Below are positions 26,419 to 33,802 of a stretch of DNA of 64,000 nt, piece by piece. The translations under genes and the position numbers were made by a program. Under the pieces are notes generated by a model. The model was not told the DNA's origin. It searched no databases and saw only the letters and a program-made list of their open reading frames with translations. Every line of letters starts with the position of its first letter. Positions within the stretch are counted from its first letter, which is position 1. The stretch is from positions 7,461,738 through 7,525,737 of the forward strand of contig NZ_LR593886.1 of NCBI RefSeq assembly GCF_901538265.1, in the 5' to 3' direction. This DNA is from Gemmata massiliana. Its GTDB lineage: Bacteria; Planctomycetota; Planctomycetia; Gemmatales; Gemmataceae.

Positions 26419-27222
26419 ATGACCCGCACGCTCGCCACCCTCATGACCCTACTCGCCGCCGGATTTGTTAACGCCGCCGAACCGAAAGTGGAAATCGTGG
26501 GGCACCGCGGGGCGTCGTTCGACGCGCCGGAGAACACAGTGGCCGCGATCAAGCTCGCGTGGGAGCAAAAAGCGGACGCCTCCGAGTTCGACATTTACCT
26601 CACGAAAGACGGAAAACTCGTCGTGATCCACGACGCGACCACCAAGCGCACCGCGGGCGAGGACAAGAAGGTGGCCGATTCGACGCTCGAAGAACTGCGG
26701 ACGCTCGACGCGGGTAAGTGGAAGGGCGCGAAGTTCGCGGGCGAGAAGTTGCCGACCCTGGACGAGATGCTCGCCACCGTACCGGCCGGTAAGCGGGCGT
26801 TCATTGAAGTGAAGTGTGGTCCCGAAGCGGTACCGGAAATGGACCGCGTCATCAAAGCGAGCAAGCTGAAGCCCGAACAAACGTGCGTCATCAGCTTCAA
26901 CGCGGACGTGATCGCGGCCACCAAGAAGGCCCGCCCGGACCTGCAAGCGCTGTGGCTCGTGAGCCTGAACACAAAAGGCAAGTCGCGCACCGTGGACGAA
27001 CTGATCGCGAAGGCGAAGGAGATCAAGGCCGACGGCCTCGACCTCTCCGCGACGCCCGCGGTGCTGGACAAGGCGTTCGCCGCGAAGATCAAATCCGCGG
27101 GCCTGAAGCTCTACGTGTGGACCGTGAACGACGCGGACCTGGCGAAAAAGATGATCGAAGTGGGTGCGGAGAGCATCACGACGGACAAACCAGGCTGGCT
27201 GCGCGAGCAACTGGCGAAGTGA
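26419..27222 (+). CDS. Secreted glycerophosphodiester phosphodiesterase
   Basis: The 267-residue protein has a short signal peptide (LATLMTLLAAGFVNAAEP). The GDPD TIM barrel follows: VGHRGASFDAPENT with the catalytic His-Arg, the metal-binding Glu and Asp in SEFDIYLTKDGKLVVIHD with the second His, and FIEVKCG. Such enzymes hydrolyse glycerophosphodiesters from phospholipid turnover to glycerol-3-phosphate and an alcohol in the periplasm. The start is the ATG at 26419 with GGAG 5 bases upstream. It is divergent from the sigma-54 regulator. Confidence 0.92.
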   Translation: MTRTLATLMTLLAAGFVNAAEPKVEIVGHRGASFDAPENTVAAIKLAWEQKADASEFDIYLTKDGKLVVIHDATTKRTAGEDKKVADSTLEELRTLDAGKWKGAKFAGEKLPTLDEMLATVPAGKRAFIEVKCGPEAVPEMDRVIKASKLKPEQTCVISFNADVIAATKKARPDLQALWLVSLNTKGKSRTVDELIAKAKEIKADGLDLSATPAVLDKAFAAKIKSAGLKLYVWTVNDADLAKKMIEVGAESITTDKPGWLREQLAK

Positions 27223-27232
27223 GGAGGGAAAG

Positions 27233-27937
27233 TCATTGGCGAACTACTAACTCGAAGCAGGCTTCGAGTTGCCTTGTTGCTTCATCGGGATTGCAGTCAG
27301 CTCTCTCTGGGAACGAAATCCGCAGTTCTCGCAAGTCGCGAAGTGCGTCGGGTAGGAGTAACGCTTTGACCATCGCCTGTCGCATGCTCATGTGCGACAG
27401 GTCTAAAACTCGTATTTTCTGGGTAAACGCCGAGTGAACGAATTTGTCCAAACACTGATCGTCGCTATCTTGCCATTCCGAATCGGCACCGAGTGATAAA
27501 GACACCTTGCGAAGTTGTTTCGATATGGGCGACTCGGCCAACCAAGCCAGATCACTGACATTTAACAAGCGCACTTCACCTATCAAGAACCCGGCCCAAT
27601 AATTTGCGATTTCCTCAATTTGCTGATCTCCAAGAACCACATCTGTTCTTAGGAAACCTCGTTCAAAGTGAATCACATCTATCCAATTCAATTCAAGTGA
27701 ACTCGCTAGCGACCAGTCATCGTATAGCCGGTTCCACACGCGACCGATCTCTTCCCACAGCCGATTTGCTTCGTCGCTCCACAGCTTTTCGTGGGCCGCA
27801 GCACACTGTAATCGGATGAACTGCGCGTAATCTTCTTGTCCGTGCTCTTCGAGCCAGTCCGCGTACACCAGTCGCGGAGTATCGTCGCCGGGGTTGTCGA
27901 AGATCGCGTCGAGGAACGCATCGGCTTCGGGGTGCAT
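27233..27937 (-). CDS. TIGR02996-domain hypothetical protein (LRR-like C-terminus)
   Basis: From the ATG at 27937 the protein has 234 residues. Its first ~45 residues are a TIGR02996 domain (ADAFLDAIFDNPGDDTPRLVYADWLEEHGQED). The rest has Leu-rich stretches reminiscent of irregular leucine-rich repeats (IRVLDLSHMSMRQAMVKALLL, DLRELRISF). Its base composition is clearly more AT-rich than its neighbours, which may mark recent acquisition. The open frame extending upstream to 28057 runs through a remnant of an acetyltransferase gene and is not part of it. Confidence 0.7.
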   Translation of the reverse strand: MHPEADAFLDAIFDNPGDDTPRLVYADWLEEHGQEDYAQFIRLQCAAAHEKLWSDEANRLWEEIGRVWNRLYDDWSLASSLELNWIDVIHFERGFLRTDVVLGDQQIEEIANYWAGFLIGEVRLLNVSDLAWLAESPISKQLRKVSLSLGADSEWQDSDDQCLDKFVHSAFTQKIRVLDLSHMSMRQAMVKALLLPDALRDLRELRISFPERADCNPDEATRQLEACFELVVRQ

Positions 27938-27950
27938 TGCGGGCTCCGAT

Positions 27951-28025
27951 GCATCACACTTCCACGGTGCGGCGGCAGGTTCGGTGCTGGCAAACGTACC
28001 GGAAGCCAATGCGATCGTAAACCGG
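27951..28025 (-). pseudogene. Remnant of the 3' end of a GNAT acetyltransferase gene
   Basis: Read on the minus strand this stretch gives VYDRIGFRYVCQHRT and a stop, matching the last residues of the intact GNAT protein at 30201 (VYERIGFRYVCQHRT). At DNA level 27977-28025 matches 30224-30272 at 47 of 49 positions in direct orientation. Weaker similarity continues past the stop codon. Only this fragment is present; the rest of the gene is missing. Confidence 0.8.
27977..28025. repeat. Left copy of 49-bp direct repeat flanking the AlkB-like pair
   Basis: This 49-base segment is 47/49 identical and in the same orientation as 30224-30272. The two copies bracket 2.2 kb containing both AlkB-like genes. 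The copy is the displaced 3' end of the GNAT gene. Confidence 0.85.
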
Positions 28026-28053
28026 CCTGAGCCGTCCACCCGCCGCTCGGGCT

Positions 28054-28911
28054 TCAATCATTCCCTTCCGTCACGGTCGCTTGGCCACGGTCAAGGTTTT
28101 CGTGCATGACGACTGGCGCGGAGCGCAAATTCTCAACGGTTTCGGGTGGCATCAGATCACTCTCGCTGATGGTGTACGTAACCCGAGGATAAGTGAAGTC
28201 CGTTTCATTGTTCTCTCGGCGCCGCAGGTGGTAAAACTCGCGCTGTTGTTCGTCGTCGGCCAACGTCAGTCGCACGTCACCTGGGAAGTACACATGCTCG
28301 CCGCGAAACCGCACAAAGGTCTTCGATGTTCGGAAGGTGATGCCCAGCCACTGGTTCTCGGGCGTTCGAGTGGATGTATCCAGCACGATCTTGTGCTTGA
28401 GCCACCGATTCGCATCAACGGAGAACACGATGGCACTGTTGTGAGTGAGGGGGATCTCGATACTATCAGCGCCGCCCTCCTTCAATTCGACGATCAGCTT
28501 CCTCGACGGGTGCGCGGGCTCGGGGTGTTTGTAGCAGGAAAAAAGAGCGATGAACGACCCGTCGGCCAGGTCCAGGGCTTGGTCGGAATGACTGCCCATA
28601 GTGGTGTAAGCACTCGTGTAGGTTTCGATGAGCGCGTTGTTGAAGCCGACCGGAAGCGCCGCACGTTGTTGAATCTGCTGTGCCAACCACTCGTGTACTG
28701 ACCGGAAGTGCTGTGCCGGGGCGCTGTACCGGGTGGTGGTGCGTACCAGAGGGATGCCACCCGTCTCGTCGGTCATTACCAACACGGCCCCCTGCCGGCC
28801 CTTTCCCACCACTTCAAACTGAACCGATCCGAGCAGTTCCTCAAACAGATTGCCTTCGGTATGCAAGGCATACGAGCAGACCTCGTCCGTCAGTTTAGAT
28901 CCGGGGGGCAA
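28054..28911 (-). CDS. AlkB-like 2OG-Fe(II) oxygenase, second of a tandem pair
   Basis: This 285-residue protein starts at a TTG at 28911, overlapping the preceding gene by 17 bases, with GGGAG upstream. It shows the AlkB-type oxygenase signature: FNNALIETYTSAYTTMGSHSD with iron ligands H108 and D110, the third ligand H173 in NRWLKHKIV, and R194 in LGITFRTSK for 2-oxoglutarate. AlkB-family enzymes oxidatively remove alkyl groups from nucleic acids or proteins. The substrate here is unknown. The same pattern and spacing (H to R +21) occur in the upstream gene, so they are paralogues. Confidence 0.72.
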   Translation of the reverse strand: MPPGSKLTDEVCSYALHTEGNLFEELLGSVQFEVVGKGRQGAVLVMTDETGGIPLVRTTTRYSAPAQHFRSVHEWLAQQIQQRAALPVGFNNALIETYTSAYTTMGSHSDQALDLADGSFIALFSCYKHPEPAHPSRKLIVELKEGGADSIEIPLTHNSAIVFSVDANRWLKHKIVLDTSTRTPENQWLGITFRTSKTFVRFRGEHVYFPGDVRLTLADDEQQREFYHLRRRENNETDFTYPRVTYTISESDLMPPETVENLRSAPVVMHENLDRGQATVTEGND

Positions 28912-30118
28912 GGTAATCTCCCGTGTTCATGCTGAAGGGGAACCGGTCGCCGTAATCGATGAAGGCCTGGGTTCTGTTCTCCTCGGCGTACAACGTGCGT
29001 AGTTCGTTCATGCCCTCGGGCGTGGGCGGTTCCAGTTGTGTCAGCTTCCCGTCCGTTTTGAGGAACGTGTTCCCGTCCTTGTGGACCGTCTCGGTACTCG
29101 AACAGCGGACCACGTACCCCAGTCGGGTCGGGAGCAACCCGGCGTCCAGCGTCGAGGACCGGATCTCGTGCGTGTACAGCCGGTTCGTGGACAGTGGCAT
29201 GAAGAACACGGAGCCGGGGTACAGAGTCAGGGTGAACTGAGGGGGGAAAGCCACCCCAGAGTGTTCCGTGATCGGCTCTTTGAGACGGAAGTGGAGCTTG
29301 GTCAGCCCGCTGACGCCTTTGTAGCCGTAATCAAATGGGTCTTCGGTCAGGGGGCACAACTTGTCGAGTCGGTCGTAGAAGGTGCAGAAGGCCATGATGC
29401 CGTTGACCGGCATGTCCTTGGTCTTGTCCGCGTGCGCCGAGATCCGGGCCTTGGACTGCTTCCGCTCCGCGTCCGCGGGGGTATTGTGGTAGACCTGCGC
29501 CAGAACGTGGTTCAGCGGCGCTTGTCCCTCGAAGATAACAGCCGCCTCCCGATTCAGGGCGTCGACGATGCTCCGGTCGGTCGCGCGAAAGTTCTCGGTC
29601 GGCCCCGAGAGGTTCGTGGAGCACCGGAGCAGGCGGAAGTGCAACCCGTCGCAGTCCCGCTCGACGGGCGTCAGATAAATCCCGGTGCGGTGAGCCGTCC
29701 CGGGCTTAGTGGATTCCGTGAGGGACTGGAATGTGTGCTCCGCGCAGATCCGGTTGAAATGATCGGCGCCCGGGTCGAAAAAGCGCCGGTAGTACACCCC
29801 GGCGCCATACACGCGGACTGGTACCCGACCTCGGTCCGCGAGCGACCAGATCTTGCCGTCGTCACCCTCGCTGTACCCGTGCGAAAGCTCCCTGACAACG
29901 AACACCCGCTCGGCCGCACTGAGGTCGTGGCCATTGACTTGGGACACATCACCGCACAGGTAAACGGTCTTCTGGGAAAGTTTGAGCAAGCCAGACGAAA
30001 GATCGGCGGCGGTGATCACAGACCCGCAAAAATCCCTGATCGAGCCTTCGTCTTTTAACGTGGATGGTGCGGCCAGGATGTTATTTGCACCGAGGATGCG
30101 AGCTTCCGTTGTTTGCAT
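28895..30118 (-). CDS. AlkB-like 2OG-Fe(II) oxygenase, first of a tandem pair
   Basis: About 407 residues are encoded from the ATG at 30118. The C-terminal half has PLNHVLAQVYHN, then ISAHADKTKD with ligands H229 and D231, a third ligand H317 in NRLYTHEIRS and R338 in RLGYVVRCS, the same order and spacing as the downstream gene. The first ~150 residues have no match I recognise and could be a substrate-recognition domain. The open frame upstream of 30118 overlaps the GNAT gene and is not used. The gene lies inside a 49-bp direct-repeat pair, and its overlap with the next gene implies coupled expression. Confidence 0.68.
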   Translation of the reverse strand: MQTTEARILGANNILAAPSTLKDEGSIRDFCGSVITAADLSSGLLKLSQKTVYLCGDVSQVNGHDLSAAERVFVVRELSHGYSEGDDGKIWSLADRGRVPVRVYGAGVYYRRFFDPGADHFNRICAEHTFQSLTESTKPGTAHRTGIYLTPVERDCDGLHFRLLRCSTNLSGPTENFRATDRSIVDALNREAAVIFEGQAPLNHVLAQVYHNTPADAERKQSKARISAHADKTKDMPVNGIMAFCTFYDRLDKLCPLTEDPFDYGYKGVSGLTKLHFRLKEPITEHSGVAFPPQFTLTLYPGSVFFMPLSTNRLYTHEIRSSTLDAGLLPTRLGYVVRCSSTETVHKDGNTFLKTDGKLTQLEPPTPEGMNELRTLYAEENRTQAFIDYGDRFPFSMNTGDYLAPRI

Positions 30119-30200
30119 TGGGATGCACCCGCGCTCAGTTGGACCCGTCCGATTAGAAATAACGACATCCCCGGAGATTCGCTGAATCGCTTTCCGCGCG

Positions 30201-30983
30201 TCACGCTTCCGTGGGTGCGGCGTAGGTTCGGTGCTGGCAAACGTACCGGAAGCCGATGCGCTCGTAAACCGGGATGCTCTTCGGGCCGGACCGCAGGGTC
30301 GCGTTCGTGCAGCCCCGCGTGGCAGCGTGAGCGAGAGCCGCACGCGACACCGCTTCGCCGTAGCGCCGACCGCGATACCCTTCCAGCGTCGCGACGCCCC
30401 ACAACACCGCCGTGGTGCCGTTCCGCGAGTAGCCGGCCGCAGTCACGTCGACGCCGTCAACCGAACCGACGAACAGCGCGATGTCCGAATCGAGCGCGAA
30501 CTCGAGCGACGGAACCATGAGGTCCGCCATCTCGGGCGGCGCCTGAAACGCGGCAGAGGTAATCGTTTTGTACGCCGTGGCGTCGGGCAAATTTTGAGCG
30601 AAGCGAACGACCAACTCCGGTCTCTCGGCAGCACGCGCATCGATTTCCTTCAGCACGTAAGCCGGCTCGTCTTCGGCAACGGTCCAGCCGCGTGCGCGTA
30701 ACTCCGCTTCCATTGGGTGCTCGGCGTCGCCCTCAACGAGAATCCCCCACCCCTGTTCACTCCCCGCAAAAAACGCGCGAGCAACCGGAAGGAGTTCGTC
30801 CAGCGCCGGCGCGGCGCTGTGCAACACAGAAGCGAAGTTGAACCCGGGACCGGGTAGTACACTCGCCACGAACGAGACGCCGTTCCACTCTCGGAAACGC
30901 CCCTGCGCGAAGTGTTTCAGGTAGGGCGGCTCGGCGAGACACAGAGCCGTGTGCGCGATGTCCCGGTCCGTTGGCTGCGGCAT
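30201..30983 (-). CDS. GNAT-family N-acetyltransferase
   Basis: The 260-residue protein has a C-terminal GNAT domain. The acetyl-CoA-binding motif A is VATLEGYRGRRYGEAVSRAAL, and the last strand-helix is VYERIGFRYVCQHRTY. The N-terminal ~120 residues are a less conserved domain (FVASVLPGPGFNFASVLH) seen in two-domain GNAT proteins. The acceptor is unknown. It starts 37 bases after the helicase stop on the same strand, so the two are probably cotranscribed. Its 3' end is duplicated downstream of the AlkB-like pair. Confidence 0.85.
   Translation of the reverse strand: MPQPTDRDIAHTALCLAEPPYLKHFAQGRFREWNGVSFVASVLPGPGFNFASVLHSAAPALDELLPVARAFFAGSEQGWGILVEGDAEHPMEAELRARGWTVAEDEPAYVLKEIDARAAERPELVVRFAQNLPDATAYKTITSAAFQAPPEMADLMVPSLEFALDSDIALFVGSVDGVDVTAAGYSRNGTTAVLWGVATLEGYRGRRYGEAVSRAALAHAATRGCTNATLRSGPKSIPVYERIGFRYVCQHRTYAAPTEA
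30224..30272. repeat. Right copy of 49-bp direct repeat, inside the intact GNAT gene
   Basis: This copy lies within the last codons of the intact GNAT gene, ending 23 bases before its terminal base at 30201. It differs from the left copy at two positions. Confidence 0.85.
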
Positions 30984-31020
30984 GTCGTTGTCCGTTTGTT
31001 TTTCGGCGCGGTGGGGAGCG

Positions 31021-33342
31021 TCACTCCGTCTCTTCCCACACGCTGCTCATCGCACCGATCTCTTCAAAGTACGTCAGCATTCGCTGGTAGAACGGGTCGT
31101 TCGCGAGGGTCGCGCTGTCGCCGATGACGAGTAACTTTCGGCGCGCGCGGGTGAGGGCGACGTTCGTGCGCCGGGTGTCCGCCAGGAAGCCGATTTCGCC
31201 CTCGTTGTTGGACCGCACGAGCGAAACGACGATCGCTTCCTTCTCGCGCCCCTGGAAGCCGTCTACGCTATCGATCTCCAGACCCGGCACGTCGCCGATA
31301 CGTTCGCGCAATAATCGAACTTGTGCCCGATACGGCGTAATAATGCCGATTTGGGACGCTTCTACCCCCGCGGCGAGCAGCGCGCGGACCTTTTTCACCG
31401 CGAGGGAGGCTTCTTGCACGTTGCGCCGACTGCCGGTGTCCTCTTCGAGTTCCTCGTCGTAACTCGCGCCGGCCGTGTCAATGAACTGCACCGGCGTTTC
31501 GGTGAGCGGATCGGTGGTCACGTTCGGCAAATCGCACAAGCGGTGCCCCGCGACGCTCTCGTGCGCGATCAAGTTACCGTCGTAGAACTCCTGATTCGAG
31601 AAGCCCATAATCGCGGCGTTCATCCGGTGCTGCACGGTGAGCAGGCGCGACACGTCCGGCCCGAACTGCCGCACGAGCCGTTCCATGAGGCTGATCGCGA
31701 GTCCGCGTTCGGCTGCCTCCGGTGAAATGATCGTCGGGGGAAGCTGGCAATGATCCCCCGCCAGAATGAGCTTGTTCGCGCGCAGGAGCGGCACCCACGC
31801 CGCCGGCTCGGTGGACTGGCACGCTTCGTCAATCACCGCGATATCGAACCGGCGCTGGCCCAAAAGCTGGCTGTCCAACCCGGTGAGCGTGGCGCAGATG
31901 ATTTTGGCCTCGTCCAGCACGCGCTCGACCGCGAGTGCTTCGAGTTTACGTGCTTCGCCGAGCATGTCGCGTGCTTCGCGCCGGAGCGCGGCCTTTTCCC
32001 CCGGTTGCGGTTTCTCGCGCGTCCACTTATCGGCCTGCCGGAATAGCGCGAACGCATCGCGTGCGATTTTGCGCGCTTGCCGCGCGTCGGGATGTTTCTC
32101 CGCGAGGATGTCGATGGCCCGCGCACGCAGCTCCGGCATCACGCGGGCCGGGTGCCCGAGCCGGACCGGGAGTTCGCCCACCGCGAGCAGCTTTTCGAGC
32201 AGGTTATCGACCGCGTGGTTACTCGGCGCGCACGCCAGAACGGTATCCCCGCGCGCCACTGCTTCGCGAATGAACTCCACAACGGTCGTGGTTTTGCCCG
32301 TTCCCGGCGGACCGTGAATGATCGCGAAATCCTTCGCCGCCAACGCGAACTCGACCGCAGCACGCTGAGGCGGGTTGAGAGCGAGGGCGGAATCTCCCCC
32401 CGTCCCCTCCCCTTCAAGGAAGGGGGAGTCATTGGCAGAACCTACCCCCCCGTCCCCCCTCCCTGAAGGGAAGGGGGAGAAGAACCCCTCCCCAACCCCT
32501 CCCCCAAGGGGAGAGGGGCTTAATACAGGCACTGACAGATTTGTGTTTTCTGTATTTGGTTCTGTTCCCCCTTCCTTTTTAGGGAAGGGGGTTAGGGGGT
32601 TAGGTTGCCTTTGCTCCCCCAACAGCACGTCGCGCAACTCCGCCAGCCGATCGCCGGTCGCGCTGGCAGCCCGGCGCAGGGCGTCTTGCTGTCGCAGACG
32701 CGAAACTTCGTCCGGTGACAGGTCGAGGCGCCAAACGGCTTCGTCGGAAAGTTCGTCGTCGGGCGGGTCGATGGCGACGCCGATGGTCGCGGTGTCGCGG
32801 TCGTAGATCACGCCTCGGTACGACGGCATCCGGCGGTTTACGTTCGTCTGATTGAGTACGACGGGTGAACCCGGTCCGAGGCGCGAGGGTGGAAGCGCTT
32901 CGTTTAGCGTTTTGCGGCCGAACGTGAGCAAGAGCCGCCCGCCGAGTCCGAATTCAGAGTCGCGCAGCACCAGCTTGGTGAGCGTGGTCCCGTCGCCAAC
33001 AGGCGATCCCTCTTCGGCTTGCGCGCGGCGCCGAGCCTCTTCCTGTTCGGCCTTCGCTTCGAGATCGAGGAGGTTGGAGAGATTCGCGAGGTGGTTCGCG
33101 TCGGTAAAGTCGGCCTTGCCCGCGAAGCGAACCCGCACCGGTTTGGCTTGGAGCGTGGCCCCATCAAGGGCGTTCACGAGCGCGGCGGCCTTCGCGTCCG
33201 GCACTTCGACCGTGGCCCCGCGCCCGACGAACGCGATCTTGCCGATGTGCTTGCTATCGAGCTTCCCGCCCGTGCAAACAAACGAAAGCACCACGCCGGG
33301 AGAGCAGCGTGGTGGAACGGGATCAATGTGAATCAGGGCCAT
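31021..33342 (-). CDS. SF1 helicase (Upf1/IGHMBP2-like) with DbpA-like RNA-binding N-terminus and repeat-derived linker
   Basis: This 773-residue protein starts with a domain resembling the DbpA RNA-binding fold (HIGKIAFVGRGATVEVPDAKAAALVNAL, residues ~10-75). The helicase core has Walker A GPPGTGKTTT near residue 345, Walker B VIDEACQSTEPAAW, GDHCQLPPT, VQHRMN, IGIITPYRAQVRLLRERI and the closing DGFQGREKEAIVVSLVRSN/NVALTRARRKL. This order is typical of Upf1-like SF1B helicases, which unwind RNA or DNA 5' to 3'. Residues ~244-314 are low-complexity Pro/Gly-rich sequence encoded by intergenic-type repeats, inserted before the core without breaking the frame. Confidence 0.9.
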   Translation of the reverse strand: MALIHIDPVPPRCSPGVVLSFVCTGGKLDSKHIGKIAFVGRGATVEVPDAKAAALVNALDGATLQAKPVRVRFAGKADFTDANHLANLSNLLDLEAKAEQEEARRRAQAEEGSPVGDGTTLTKLVLRDSEFGLGGRLLLTFGRKTLNEALPPSRLGPGSPVVLNQTNVNRRMPSYRGVIYDRDTATIGVAIDPPDDELSDEAVWRLDLSPDEVSRLRQQDALRRAASATGDRLAELRDVLLGEQRQPNPLTPFPKKEGGTEPNTENTNLSVPVLSPSPLGGGVGEGFFSPFPSGRGDGGVGSANDSPFLEGEGTGGDSALALNPPQRAAVEFALAAKDFAIIHGPPGTGKTTTVVEFIREAVARGDTVLACAPSNHAVDNLLEKLLAVGELPVRLGHPARVMPELRARAIDILAEKHPDARQARKIARDAFALFRQADKWTREKPQPGEKAALRREARDMLGEARKLEALAVERVLDEAKIICATLTGLDSQLLGQRRFDIAVIDEACQSTEPAAWVPLLRANKLILAGDHCQLPPTIISPEAAERGLAISLMERLVRQFGPDVSRLLTVQHRMNAAIMGFSNQEFYDGNLIAHESVAGHRLCDLPNVTTDPLTETPVQFIDTAGASYDEELEEDTGSRRNVQEASLAVKKVRALLAAGVEASQIGIITPYRAQVRLLRERIGDVPGLEIDSVDGFQGREKEAIVVSLVRSNNEGEIGFLADTRRTNVALTRARRKLLVIGDSATLANDPFYQRMLTYFEEIGAMSSVWEETE
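32390..32612. repeat. Palindromic intergenic-type repeats inserted in the helicase reading frame
   Basis: Within the gene lie three GC-rich palindromic modules: CCCCTTCAAGGAAGGGGG, CCCTCCCTGAAGGGAAGGGGG, and CCTCCCCCAAGGGGAGAGG, followed by CTTCCTTTTTAGGGAAGGGGG. They resemble dispersed palindromic units usually found between genes in planctomycetes and cyanobacteria. The middle part (32525-32565) is AT-rich, unlike the gene. The array is translated as a Pro/Gly/Ser-rich linker. Confidence 0.8.
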
Positions 33343-33409
33343 GTGCGGAACCGGCTCGTGACGCGGAGTTGTCTCGCGTCATGATACCAGCCGCACGAAG
33401 AGTAGTCGG

Positions 33410-33637
33410 TCAGTGGCTCGTGGCCGTACCGATCGCGAGCTGGCGCCAGTGCCGCGCCTGGTTCGTGCGGTACCGGGCCGCGGCCTCGTCGTGGTTCCCG
33501 TTTTCGTCCTCTTCGGTCTCACTCGGAACCGCGTTGGCCCCCTGCGCGGACGCCGGTTCCACGTTCGAGCGCGCGAACCCCCACACGCACAAGCCGCACA
33601 CCAGCGCCACCGCCATTAATACGCGCCGCAGATTCAT
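33410..33637 (-). CDS. Small exported or membrane-anchored hypothetical protein
   Basis: A 75-residue product begins at the ATG at 33637, with GGGGGA upstream. It has one hydrophobic N-terminal segment (VLMAVALVCGLCVWGFA), then an acidic stretch (SETEEDENGNHDEAA) and a positively charged tail. The hydrophobic segment could be a signal peptide or an anchor. The family is not recognised. Confidence 0.5.
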   Translation of the reverse strand: MNLRRVLMAVALVCGLCVWGFARSNVEPASAQGANAVPSETEEDENGNHDEAAARYRTNQARHWRQLAIGTATSH

Positions 33638-33802
33638 TCTGATCCCCCCACAGCGTCCTTGCGTGGTCGCGGGGTGATAACGTCGCGCGGGACCGAAGTC
33701 AACCATTGAAGTGAGAATTTCGGAGTCCCGCGCGCAAGTCGGAAACCGGCGAGCTGTCGGCAGTTATTGCCGCGTTCTTCACTCCAATTTCTGCGTTTCG
33801 GG

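Noticed and set aside
27938-28057. Longer N-terminus for the TIGR02996 protein at 27233
   Set aside because: The segment is read through a GNAT gene remnant in another frame; the TIGR02996 domain starts properly at the ATG at 27937.
28054-30118. A single oxygenase gene split by a frameshift
   Set aside because: Each frame has its own complete set of HxD, H and R residues, and the second has a TTG with a ribosome binding site, so they are two genes.
32390-32612. CRISPR-like repeats
   Set aside because: The units are palindromic, unequal in length and lack regular spacers; there are no cas genes, and the region is translated within a helicase.
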